Below, piece by piece: positions 1 through 7,291 of a DNA stretch of 42,455 nucleotides. Under the pieces are notes generated by a model. It had not been told where the DNA came from and ran no database searches. It worked only from the letters and a program-made list of their open reading frames with translations. This DNA is from an uncultured Mediterraneibacter sp. (GTDB lineage Bacteria > Bacillota > Clostridia > Lachnospirales > Lachnospiraceae): the NCBI GenBank assembly GCA_944381495.1, contig CALWLJ010000027.1:1-42455 (forward strand). Reading direction: 5' to 3'. How positions within the stretch are numbered: position 1 is the first letter of the stretch; each line of letters begins with the position of its first letter. The position numbers and the translations under genes are program-made.

Positions 1-1
1 T

Positions 2-190
2 ATGTCCAGTGCGGTCAATCTGTTCCTTCATCAATGCGTTCTCAGAGGAGGGCTTCCGTTTAATGTCGAAATGCCTCGCTACAGTCAGCACACGCTTGAC
101 GCTATGAATGAAGCCCGACGTATTTCCCGTGATCCTGACGTCAAGGGATACACCAGCATGGATGAACTACAGAAGGCTCTAGAAGAATAA
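2..190 (+). CDS. dinJ: Type II antitoxin of the RelB/DinJ family (partial, 5' end outside window)
   Basis: Only the C-terminal 62 residues are visible; the open frame enters from the left edge, so the methionine at position 2 is probably internal. The segment SSAVNLFLHQCVLRGGLPF is the typical RelB/DinJ ribbon-helix-helix end, where this family has 'S.S.A.N.F....V...G.PF'. The tail after it (PRYSQHTLDAMNEARRI) is the region that usually wraps the toxin. Antitoxins of this family bind and neutralise YafQ/RelE ribonucleases and repress their own operon. The stop TAA (188-190) is directly followed by a GTG-started YafQ frame at 191, the expected gene order. The antitoxin part seen here is undamaged although its toxin is broken. 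Family assignment is firm; the exact symbol is by similarity. Confidence 0.82.
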   Translation: MSSAVNLFLHQCVLRGGLPFNVEMPRYSQHTLDAMNEARRISRDPDVKGYTSMDELQKALEE

Positions 191-469
191 GTGTATATAG
201 TAAAATTTACTACCGCTTATAAAAAAAGCTATAAACTCATGAAAAAACGTGGTCTGGATCTTTCGCTTCTCAACAATGTTGTTGATGTACTTCGTCAGTG
301 AAAACAACTCGAAGCAAAATATCGAGATCACGAATTAAGCGGCAAATTTAAAGGTTTTCGTGAATGTCATATTAAACCGGACTGGCTTCTGGTCTATCTG
401 ATTGAAAATGACATTCTAACACTTACGCTTGTTGATACAGGAACACATGCAGATATTTTTAAGCTTTAG
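191..469 (+). pseudogene. yafQ: YafQ-type mRNA interferase toxin, interrupted by an in-frame TGA
   Basis: Reading from GTG 191, the frame encodes a 92-residue YafQ-like protein except that codon 37 is TGA (299-301). The reading resumes without any shift and ends at TAG 467-469. The part after the stop carries the family's catalytic set: the His of YRDHEL, the His and Asp of ECHIKPDW, and the His and Phe of GTHADIF. A single GGA-to-TGA change at codon 37 would explain the break, since a glycine is common there. The residual 36-residue peptide would lack every catalytic residue. The gene abuts the antitoxin (stop at 190, start at 191), so the operon structure is kept. Readthrough or recoding cannot be excluded from sequence, but simple inactivation is the plainest reading. 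Confidence 0.85.
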
Positions 470-472
470 CAA

Positions 473-508
473 TAAGGCGGGATATCCTCTTGTGGATATC
501 CCGCCTTA
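473..508 (+). terminator. Hairpin after the dinJ-yafQ operon
   Basis: Perfect inverted repeat: arms 473-487 and 494-508 (core GGCGGGATATCC) around a 6-base loop. It starts four bases after the yafQ stop. There is no strong T tract after it, so termination efficiency is uncertain. Confidence 0.6.
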
Positions 509-515
509 ATCTATA

Positions 516-547
516 CGCCAACTGGTAAGTTTAATGACCAATTGGCG
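516..547. repeat. Short imperfect inverted repeat
   Basis: CGCCAACTGGT (516-526) faces ACCAATTGGCG (537-547) with one mismatch that becomes a G-U pair on the minus strand. It lies at the downstream end of the decayed minus-strand genes. No T tract is seen, so it may be a relic terminator or simply a stable hairpin. Confidence 0.35.
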
Positions 548-621
548 AAACAGTGTTTAGCTATATTCTGTTGCTCTTTGATTACCGCCAATACGTCCTT
601 ATCTTTTTCCGTCAGCCTAAC

Positions 622-810
622 TTAGGTGGTACCTTGGGTAGCGTCTTGGATAGCTTGGGTAGTTTTTTCAGCACCTTGGGTGGTATCTCCCAGCGCATCC
701 TCTGTATTGCAATAGAGGCTGATGCGAAATCCAATCTCCATATCACTGAACTCCGGCTCACGCAGCCCATATTCCCTCAATGGCTTCCATCGGCATCGGA
801 ATGCTGACCA
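622..810 (-). pseudogene. C-terminal remnant of an ATP-binding transcriptional regulator (AlbA_2/COG2865 type)
   Basis: On the minus strand a frame ending at TAA 622-624 encodes EYGLREPEFSDMEIGFRI followed by a Thr/Gln-rich tail (TTQGAEKTTQ and similar). The segment 'YGLREPEF.DME..FRI' is a common end of the ATP-binding/winged-helix proteins of the COG2865 type, before a variable Gln/Thr-rich linker. No start codon, N-terminal domain or ATPase domain is present, and the frame runs upstream into unrelated sequence. This is therefore a relic of a gene that once lay downstream of the RelE remnant. A 5'-truncated relative is found at 35560-36351. The recognition rests on a short motif and is moderate. 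Confidence 0.5.
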
Positions 811-901
811 CTTTGCAGGTTGCGGAGAACTTTTGCTGTATCCAATTCTCTTTAAAAAAATTTTTCTACCGTCCAGCCTGTCATAAATCTTCTCTATACT
901 G

Positions 902-1024
902 TCAAGCTTCTAACTCATCCAATTTCTGCAATGCAACTTCTGAGCCAAAATTCTCATTAATATAAAAGATACTCTTACAGATCTGCTCATCTGCCATATC
1001 AGTACGAACAATTGTGTATTTCAT
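902..1024 (-). pseudogene. N-terminal remnant of a RelE/ParE-family toxin
   Basis: ATG at 1024 opens a 40-residue frame (MKYTIVRTDMADEQICKSIF at the start, FGSEVALQKLDELEA at the end) stopped by TGA 902-904. This matches the first two helices and first strand of RelE/ParE-type toxins, which normally run to about 95-105 residues. The catalytic C-terminal strands are missing. Immediately after the stop the +1 frame continues with DSIEKIYDRLD, suggesting an indel at about 904 followed by a larger deletion. It starts one base after the Phd remnant's stop codon, the usual antitoxin-toxin spacing. It is not expected to be active. Confidence 0.65.
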
Positions 1025-1025
1025 G

Positions 1026-1115
1026 TTATTTCTCCTTCAACATCTGCCTCGATATTTCACTGTAATGATTTCTCAGATCTGCTGATGAACGAATAGCTTC
1101 TTGTATTGAAGACAT
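1026..1115 (-). pseudogene. Phd/YefM-family antitoxin remnant with internal deletion
   Basis: The 29-residue frame starts MSSIQEAIRSSADLRNHY and ends SRQMLKEK. The N-terminal part is the Phd/YefM DNA-binding start, where ADLRN.Y.EI is diagnostic, but the family is normally 80-95 residues. The middle of the gene has been removed in frame, joining the N terminus to what looks like the original C-terminal MLKEK. A good ribosome binding site (GGGAGG) lies seven bases before this ATG and a near-consensus promoter lies further upstream, so a short peptide could still be made. The following RelE remnant is also truncated, so the whole module is dead. Confidence 0.6.
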
Positions 1116-1144
1116 GATCATACCTCCCGTCTTTTTATAGTCGT

Positions 1145-1173
1145 ATTATATTATTTACCGACTACTGTCACAA
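1145..1173 (-). promoter_or_regulatory. Sigma-A promoter of the decayed phd-relE module
   Basis: On the minus strand a TTGTGA -35 box (1173-1168) and a consensus TATAAT -10 box (1150-1145) are separated by 17 bases. It lies about 30 bases upstream of the Phd remnant start. Confidence 0.7.
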
Positions 1174-1237
1174 TTAACATCTCACGATTTTACCACACTA
1201 TTCCCGCAAAAATTAACGATTTTTGACACTCCCAGAC

Positions 1238-1288
1238 AAAAAGACAGAACCCTCAGAGACCTTATAAAATAAGGCTCCACGGGCTCTG
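1238..1288 (-). terminator. Terminator after the RelA/SpoT-domain gene
   Basis: On the minus strand the outer arms CAGAGCCC (1288-1281) and GGGTTCTG (1252-1245) pair with one G-U, an inner CCTTA/TAAGG stem lies between them, and TCTTTTT follows. It begins about 20 bases after the stop at 1306. Confidence 0.75.
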
Positions 1289-1305
1289 ACGCCACAGATT
1301 CCTGC

Positions 1306-2298
1306 CTAATCGATCAGATCATTCTGGAATCTGGACAGATGCTCATACGGCAGGATCAGCCTCCCCCGGTACAGTCCGCATCCGTCATTCATAAGACTGT
1401 TATTTACAGCCGAGAACATATTCACATCTACTTTTGCCAGGTCCAGTTCCTGCAGTTTTCTGACTCTTTCATATGCCTCGTCAAAATAGATGTTCTCTCC
1501 CACTGGGATACTGTCTCTTCTGGCGCGTTCGCTCTCCTGTTTTTTCTCGTATCCCAGATGATTTGCCGGGCCGATCTCCGCGATGTCGTCCATCTGCTTG
1601 GTGCGGAGCTGCATTTCCATATAGCATTTCGCGCTCTCGTCAAAAAATGTTATATGCAAAGACCTGTATCCGTCTCGTTCTGCATGGCAGATATAATCTC
1701 TGTAATAGGGGCGCACCGCGTCGCTCAGCAGCGGGGAGGTGCTCTCCTTTACGCCAAGGGCCGGCTCTGCGCGGAATTCCTGCTTTTCGAGGAACCCTTT
1801 CATAACATTTGCAATGGCGTACAGGTTACGGATTTCCTCTTTTTCCCGTTCTCTGTCATCACTGACATGGCACTTTGGCATAGATATGACAATGCGGTAT
1901 GCGATCAGATCTCTGAAACCATCCAGCTTCTTTTTCAATTCTTCCAGAGGCGGACAGACTCCATGTGCGGTATAATAATCATAGATGTATTCCACAATAT
2001 AACCGTTGAATTTTGTTTCCGCGCGGATCAGGGATTTGATCCTTCCTTTAAAGGTAAAAGAGAGATTGGCGTATTCCTTTGCCATGTACTTATAAAACTC
2101 CCGGATTTTCTGTGACTGTGCCGTCAGGAAATCATTATGTTCCAGCAGGTCTGAAGTTCGTTTCAGGAAGATGACATGTATCCGGTCCACCTCGTTGTGA
2201 TTTTCTTCTGCTGAAATTTCCAGATCCCGGGCATATTTTTTCAGTATTTTCAACACCGTATCTCCTGAATATAAGTAATCATTTAAAGATATCATCAT
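1306..2298 (-). CDS. RelA/SpoT-domain protein (putative alarmone synthetase)
   Basis: About 330 residues, much shorter than bifunctional Rel (about 740) and without HD hydrolase, TGS or ACT domains. The synthetase core is visible: GFRDLIAYRIVIS at about residue 130, GYRSLHITF near 215, and MEMQLRTKQMDDIAEIGPAN near 230, which is the 'E.Q.RT...D..AE.G.A.H' block of RelA/SpoT folds. The first 100 residues look helical and are not recognised. Proteins of this family make (p)ppGpp or related nucleotides from ATP and GTP/GDP; activity here is inferred. A GTG lies at 2304, but the ATG two codons later sits better behind the AGGTG element, so that start is used. The gene follows sulP by about 30 bases on the same strand and is probably co-transcribed. 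Confidence 0.8.
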   Translation of the reverse strand: MMISLNDYLYSGDTVLKILKKYARDLEISAEENHNEVDRIHVIFLKRTSDLLEHNDFLTAQSQKIREFYKYMAKEYANLSFTFKGRIKSLIRAETKFNGYIVEYIYDYYTAHGVCPPLEELKKKLDGFRDLIAYRIVISMPKCHVSDDREREKEEIRNLYAIANVMKGFLEKQEFRAEPALGVKESTSPLLSDAVRPYYRDYICHAERDGYRSLHITFFDESAKCYMEMQLRTKQMDDIAEIGPANHLGYEKKQESERARRDSIPVGENIYFDEAYERVRKLQELDLAKVDVNMFSAVNNSLMNDGCGLYRGRLILPYEHLSRFQNDLID

Positions 2299-2332
2299 CC
2301 ACACCTACTTTAGTTTTTTCAAAGATTGTTTC

Positions 2333-4486
2333 TTATCTATTTTGGTTTTCCAGCTTATGGAGCTTTCGTATTCCTTCCGGATTCTGCTTTTTCAAACGCT
2401 GTTCCAGAATATCTCTTTTTTCATTCAAATGTTCTCTGATATTCGGATGTTCTCTTAATATTCTGTCGCGCAGCACTCTTCTCCTCCGCTCGATCAGTCT
2501 GACCACAAGGGTACTGTTTTCTTTCAATTCACCTGGAAGATCATCAATATGAAGTTCCAGTCTTCTAAGCAGTTCATCCTCGTCCAGCGGGCCAAGTGAA
2601 TGCCAGTACTGCAGTTTTTCTTCCAGTCCTGCCTCCGACAGCTCTTCCAGATCCGAAATACCGTGTATCTGTTCGACGATCGATTTTACCTGTCTCTCGA
2701 TCTCCCGCACTGCATCCGGCCCAAATGCCCACGCAAACTCTTCCAGCGAATTTTCTTCCTCCGGAGACAGGGCAAAGTAAAGGTTTCTCCTCACCTTTTC
2801 CATCTCGCTCTCTGGAATATCCAGAGGGAACGGCTCCTTCATTCCCATATCGTAAAGTGCGGAAACAATGGTTCTCCTGACCATACCCTCCTGGATCAGC
2901 CAGCCGATGCCAAGCTTTCTGAACTGATCGTTCACATTGCGGGAATGTTCGGTTATGTAAAATCTGATCTTTTGCTTCTTCATTCTGTCCGCCAGAGCAG
3001 CCAGACCGTCCGCCGCCGTAATATCAATGCTGTTGACGGCTCCCGCATCCAAAATGACTGCTTGTGTATCTTCTTTGATGTTATTTTCAATGTCTTTCTG
3101 AAGGATCTTGATATTCGCAAAAAACAGGTTTTCATTGAACCGGTAGATCAGTACATTTTTCACCGGCCACACTGACCGGTTCCGGTCCAGATCATAAAAT
3201 TCCTGTTTTCCCGGTATCATTCCCCGGAAATGTCTGGGCGGATTCGTTGCCTTTATGATCACAGCTACAAAGGAGAGAAGGATTCCTGCTACAACGCCAT
3301 AAATCGTTCCAAGGAAAAGCACAACGACAAATGCCGCCATAAAAATAAGGAATTCTTGTCTGCTCACTTTAAACAGGCGGACCGCCAGATGGAGCTCCAC
3401 AACATTCATCAGCGCTGATATCACGATTGCTGTCAGAACCGGAACCGGCAGATATCCGATAAATCCCGTGGCAAACATCAGGATCACAGCCATCACGATT
3501 CCTGCTGTCAGAGACACTGCCTGAGTCTGTCCCCCGTATTGTTCATTCATGGAAGTACGGGAAATGCTTCCGTTGACAGGACAGCATCCGACGGCTGCCG
3601 AGGCGATATTTCCTGCTGCGCACGCCAGAATTTCCTGTCTGTCATCCAGGCTGTATCCATTCTTAGAGGCAAAATTATTTTCAGCAAGAAGGGTTTCCGC
3701 CATGACGACAACAGCTACCATCAGGCCCCGTCCGGCCACCGCCGTAAGATTAAGCTGCGCGAAATCCGGCAGAAAGAATCCGGGAAGCCCTGTATCTACC
3801 TGTGCCAGAAGCGTCACGCCATAATCATCAATATGGAAAAACAGAGTCAGGCAGACGCCTGCTGCCATAACAGCTGCCGCCATGGGGAATTTCGGGATCA
3901 GACGTTTCCCGGCGATCAGGAGCGCAAGCGCCAGAATACCGAGGATCAGAGAAATCCCGTTTATATGGAGCGCTGCCTCCGCCAGATGGTGAAGCAGCTC
4001 CAGAAGCTCGCCTGTTCCCGCAGAGCCGCCCAGAAGCTTTGGAATCTGCATCAGAATGATCGTCACAGCGATCCCGCTGATAAACCCTCCCATAACCGGC
4101 GTAGAAATAAAGTCTACAATCCGGTCCGCATGAAGAAAATAGAATAACAGCAGCCACAATCCCGCAGCCAGCGCAATAGCAGGCACATACTGCATAGCCT
4201 CGCTGCTTTCGGCGCTGATCCCAAGAGCCGCCAGAGCTGCTCCCACAATTGCGGCCGGCGCAGCGTCCACACCGAATATAAACTGCCGGGATGTTGAAAA
4301 CAATGCGAAAAAGAGAATCGGAAGCAGTGATCCATACAGCCCATAAGCTGCCGGAAGCCCCGAAATCTGTGCATACCCCATAGATATAGGAATGGATACC
4401 GCAGCAATAATAACACCGGAGAAAATATCTTTTGCCAGATACTCCTTTTTATAGTTTCTCAAAGTAGGAAAAAATCGTATTTTCAT
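2333..4486 (-). CDS. SulP-family anion transporter with STAS domain and long C-terminal extension
   Basis: The protein has 717 residues. The N-terminal part (about 1-400) is a multi-span membrane domain with the SulP start SIPISMGYAQISGLPAAYGL in which GYA..AGLP is diagnostic, followed by NGSISRTSMNEQYGGQTQ. A STAS domain occupies about residues 425-540 (AVILDAGAVNSIDITAADGL). Unusually, some 150 further charged, helix-rich residues follow, so the protein is longer than the usual 550-600. SulP proteins move sulfate, bicarbonate or dicarboxylates at the cytoplasmic membrane; the substrate cannot be read here. A TATAAT box lies at 4530-4525 on the minus strand, about 40 bases before the start, with a poor -35. 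The RelA/SpoT-domain gene follows closely. Confidence 0.85.
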   Translation of the reverse strand: MKIRFFPTLRNYKKEYLAKDIFSGVIIAAVSIPISMGYAQISGLPAAYGLYGSLLPILFFALFSTSRQFIFGVDAAPAAIVGAALAALGISAESSEAMQYVPAIALAAGLWLLLFYFLHADRIVDFISTPVMGGFISGIAVTIILMQIPKLLGGSAGTGELLELLHHLAEAALHINGISLILGILALALLIAGKRLIPKFPMAAAVMAAGVCLTLFFHIDDYGVTLLAQVDTGLPGFFLPDFAQLNLTAVAGRGLMVAVVVMAETLLAENNFASKNGYSLDDRQEILACAAGNIASAAVGCCPVNGSISRTSMNEQYGGQTQAVSLTAGIVMAVILMFATGFIGYLPVPVLTAIVISALMNVVELHLAVRLFKVSRQEFLIFMAAFVVVLFLGTIYGVVAGILLSFVAVIIKATNPPRHFRGMIPGKQEFYDLDRNRSVWPVKNVLIYRFNENLFFANIKILQKDIENNIKEDTQAVILDAGAVNSIDITAADGLAALADRMKKQKIRFYITEHSRNVNDQFRKLGIGWLIQEGMVRRTIVSALYDMGMKEPFPLDIPESEMEKVRRNLYFALSPEEENSLEEFAWAFGPDAVREIERQVKSIVEQIHGISDLEELSEAGLEEKLQYWHSLGPLDEDELLRRLELHIDDLPGELKENSTLVVRLIERRRRVLRDRILREHPNIREHLNEKRDILEQRLKKQNPEGIRKLHKLENQNR

Positions 4487-4597
4487 TATTCCCGTTTCTG
4501 CTCCTCTCAGTCATGATATTCACTATTATAATACAGTTGTCTATGTTTCGTTTCTCCACAGATTCTCTTTCTTATCTTACCACGTTCCCTTTTCGCA

Positions 4598-4656
4598 GAA
4601 AAGGCATCCGAAGCAGCACTTTCCCGTTTTTCTCGGTATTTTCTGCTTCAGATGCC
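4598..4656 (-). terminator. Terminator after the beta-mannosidase gene
   Basis: On the minus strand GGCATCTGAAGCAG (4656-4643) pairs with CTGCTTCGGATGCC (4616-4603), with one G-U, around a 26-base loop, followed by TTTTCT. It starts five bases after the stop codon. Confidence 0.8.
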
Positions 4657-4660
4657 CTCA

Positions 4661-7201
4661 TCATTTTATATCATATACGCTTCTCGCACTCAGTCCTTTC
4701 GGCTCTCCTCTCAGGATTTTTACCCGCTTTTCTCCAGCGTTCATATCAAAGTAGTTGTCGGAGAGGATCAGCGTCTCGTCTTCATTGCGGATTTCCACGC
4801 CCCGGGCATAAGCCTGTGCTTTTACGATGATCTCATCGCCCTGCACCTGGCAGGACAGCTGAGGATCCTTATATTTGAAATACTTGGGCAGGGAAAAGAT
4901 TACGGTTCCGGAAGAGATGATTTCTCCGTCTTTTCGTGCTTCGTAGCTTACATACTCGTTCATAACATCAAGATCCGGCAGCTCTGTCTTCTCCAGCCAG
5001 CAGGAGGCCAGCGCCTCTACCGTAATCTCTTCTTTTTCTTCACGGAGCACATTTCCATCCGCGTTTCTCACCGCCCATATTACCTGCAGCTGTTCCGGCT
5101 GAAATGTCTCGTTCGCCACATTCAGGCGGATTGACGGCTCCACTTTGAAATGCTCCCAGTTCATACTGATTTCCCGGGTAAGCCATCCTTCCTCTTCGCA
5201 TGAAATCATGACCGGGGCAAAGAAACGTCTGGCAAAATAGTGCAGTGCTTTCCATCTTCCCGTATAGTCAACCGATGACCAGGAAGCTACCGGCCAGCAG
5301 TCGTTCAGCTGCCAGTAGATGGCGCCCATGCATCGGCCTCTGTTTCGGCGGAAATGTTCCACTCCGTACCGGATGGCATCGGCCTGAAGCATCTGAGAAG
5401 TATAAAGTACCAGATCGAAAGATGACGGATACTTATATGTCTGCTGCATATAGTTGATGATCTTTCCATTAGCGCTGCCGTTTCTCTGATGCCGTTCCAT
5501 TACGTAGGAGAAAATATTCCGGTCCTCAGGCAGAGTAAATGTTTTCACCGTGCTCAGGCAGGGGAAGGACTGGAAGCCAAACTCTGACACATAGCGGAAA
5601 TAGAACTTCCTGTATTCGGAAAACGGCTTGTCTCCATGCCACACATCCCAGTAATGAACATCCCCCCGGTCCGGTGAATTGGGCTCATCAAAGGAACCGC
5701 CGGAAGAAGGGCTCGCCGGCCAGTAAAAATGATCCGGGTCATACTGTTCCAGTACATGGGGGATGATCCGCTCGAACAGGATCAGGTAATCCCGCACCTG
5801 GGAATTCTGTGTAACCCACAGTCTCCGGTCAACAAACATTTCCATCTCATTATTTCCGCACCACAGCGCAAGAGACGCATGGTGGCGGAGCCGGATGATA
5901 TTATCAATGAATTCCTGTGTGACATTTGCCTCGAAATCCGGCGTCAGGTCATATAAGCCACAGGCGAACATAAAGTCCTGCCATACCATCAGCCCCAGTT
6001 CATCGCACAGATCATAGAACCAGTCCTCCGGATAATAGCCGCCGCCCCAGACACGGATCGTATTAAAGTTGGCCTCTCTGCAGTCTTCCAAAAGCTTTCT
6101 CGTCCGCTCTTTGCTTGTCCTGCCCAGAAGGTGATCCTCCGGAATATAGTCCGCTCCCATGGCAAATACGGTCCTGCCGTTGATCTCATGAGCAAAACTC
6201 TCACCCCACTGATCCTTCTCTCTCCTTATCGTCAGAGTGCGCAGACCGATCCGCCGTTCCCAGATGTCTGCCGGCCTGTTTTCAACGTCTTCTTCTGTTC
6301 GGCCATCGGCGCCGTCGGCCTCATTTTTTATCACACTGCAGCCTTCCGTCATTTTCCTGCTGCCTTCCCCCCGTCTGCCGCTTCCCGGTTCTGCTGCTTC
6401 CATCAATTCTACCTTTACCGTATACAGCGGCTGCTCTCCCAGACCGTTGGGCCACCAGAGCCGGGGATGATCGATGAGGATCTTTTCCGGACTGTTTTCG
6501 AAGACACGGCTGCTTCCGTCCGGATCTATCACAGTCACTCTGTATTCCGGATGATCCGCCGCCTTTTCCGCCTTTACTTCAAGCTGCAGTTCCACAGAGC
6601 CGGCATTGTGCTCCTGATGAATCCTCACTTCCTTTATCCGGTCCGCTTCTTCCCCAAGCAGAAAGACCGGGCGGAAGATTCCCGCATCCGGAAGATGAGC
6701 ACCCCAGTCCCATCCGAACATGCAATGCGCTTTACGGATATGCACGAATCCGTCCATAGCGTCCTCACTGCCAAGCGTCGGCGATTCTGCGAACTTTTCA
6801 CGAATGTACTTCAACGGAGAATGGAAAATAACTGTAAGTCTGTTGTTTCCTTCCGCAAGATGATCCTTTACCGGGAATTCCCAGGTTCTGTGCATATTGC
6901 AGGCTTTTCCGACAAGTTTGTCATTGATAAGGATATCAGCAATCGTATCCAGCCCTTCGAACCGGAGCAGTACATCATCGCAGTTCAGATAATCTCTGCC
7001 GCATTCAAACTCTGTCTCGTATTCATAATCGTATTCCATGAGGGACAGTTCCTTTTCCGCGTTGTCCCGCCAGTACGGATCTTCCATCTCTTTATTTCTC
7101 AGAAGATCAGTATATACCGTTCCCGGTACCTGTGCGTTCTGCCAGCCGGACTTGCCGGCCCGGCGCATTCTCCAGTTTTGATTAATTGTTTTTTTCAGCA
7201 T
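4661..7201 (-). CDS. Beta-mannosidase, glycoside hydrolase family 2
   Basis: The 846-residue protein hydrolyses terminal beta-mannosides, probably from manno-oligosaccharides imported to the cytoplasm, since no signal peptide is seen. The N-terminal sugar-binding jelly roll (about 1-190) includes WQNAQVPGTVYTDLL. An immunoglobulin-like domain and the TIM barrel follow, with IRVWGGGYYPEDWFYDLCDE. The acid/base is Glu in WCGNNE (about residue 451) and the nucleophile Glu in VSEFGFQSFP (about 539). A C-terminal beta domain ends the protein. An upstream ATG at 7222 is in frame, but the consensus AGGAGG lies seven bases before the ATG at 7201 (MLKKTINQNW), so that start is chosen. The gene lies directly after the histidine kinase gene on the same strand, so control of it by that system is plausible but unproven. 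Confidence 0.92.
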   Translation of the reverse strand: MLKKTINQNWRMRRAGKSGWQNAQVPGTVYTDLLRNKEMEDPYWRDNAEKELSLMEYDYEYETEFECGRDYLNCDDVLLRFEGLDTIADILINDKLVGKACNMHRTWEFPVKDHLAEGNNRLTVIFHSPLKYIREKFAESPTLGSEDAMDGFVHIRKAHCMFGWDWGAHLPDAGIFRPVFLLGEEADRIKEVRIHQEHNAGSVELQLEVKAEKAADHPEYRVTVIDPDGSSRVFENSPEKILIDHPRLWWPNGLGEQPLYTVKVELMEAAEPGSGRRGEGSRKMTEGCSVIKNEADGADGRTEEDVENRPADIWERRIGLRTLTIRREKDQWGESFAHEINGRTVFAMGADYIPEDHLLGRTSKERTRKLLEDCREANFNTIRVWGGGYYPEDWFYDLCDELGLMVWQDFMFACGLYDLTPDFEANVTQEFIDNIIRLRHHASLALWCGNNEMEMFVDRRLWVTQNSQVRDYLILFERIIPHVLEQYDPDHFYWPASPSSGGSFDEPNSPDRGDVHYWDVWHGDKPFSEYRKFYFRYVSEFGFQSFPCLSTVKTFTLPEDRNIFSYVMERHQRNGSANGKIINYMQQTYKYPSSFDLVLYTSQMLQADAIRYGVEHFRRNRGRCMGAIYWQLNDCWPVASWSSVDYTGRWKALHYFARRFFAPVMISCEEEGWLTREISMNWEHFKVEPSIRLNVANETFQPEQLQVIWAVRNADGNVLREEKEEITVEALASCWLEKTELPDLDVMNEYVSYEARKDGEIISSGTVIFSLPKYFKYKDPQLSCQVQGDEIIVKAQAYARGVEIRNEDETLILSDNYFDMNAGEKRVKILRGEPKGLSARSVYDIK

Positions 7202-7291
7202 CGGAATCCTCCTGTATTTCATAAATTCTCGAATATGATAAATATTTTAATCACCGATTCTTTTCCGAAAGAAGGACTTAGTTCTAAAAAG

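Noticed and set aside
553-807. Plus-strand open frame of 84 codons
   Set aside because: The opposite strand carries a recognisable ATP-binding protein tail, and the plus frame has no ribosome binding site or family signal.
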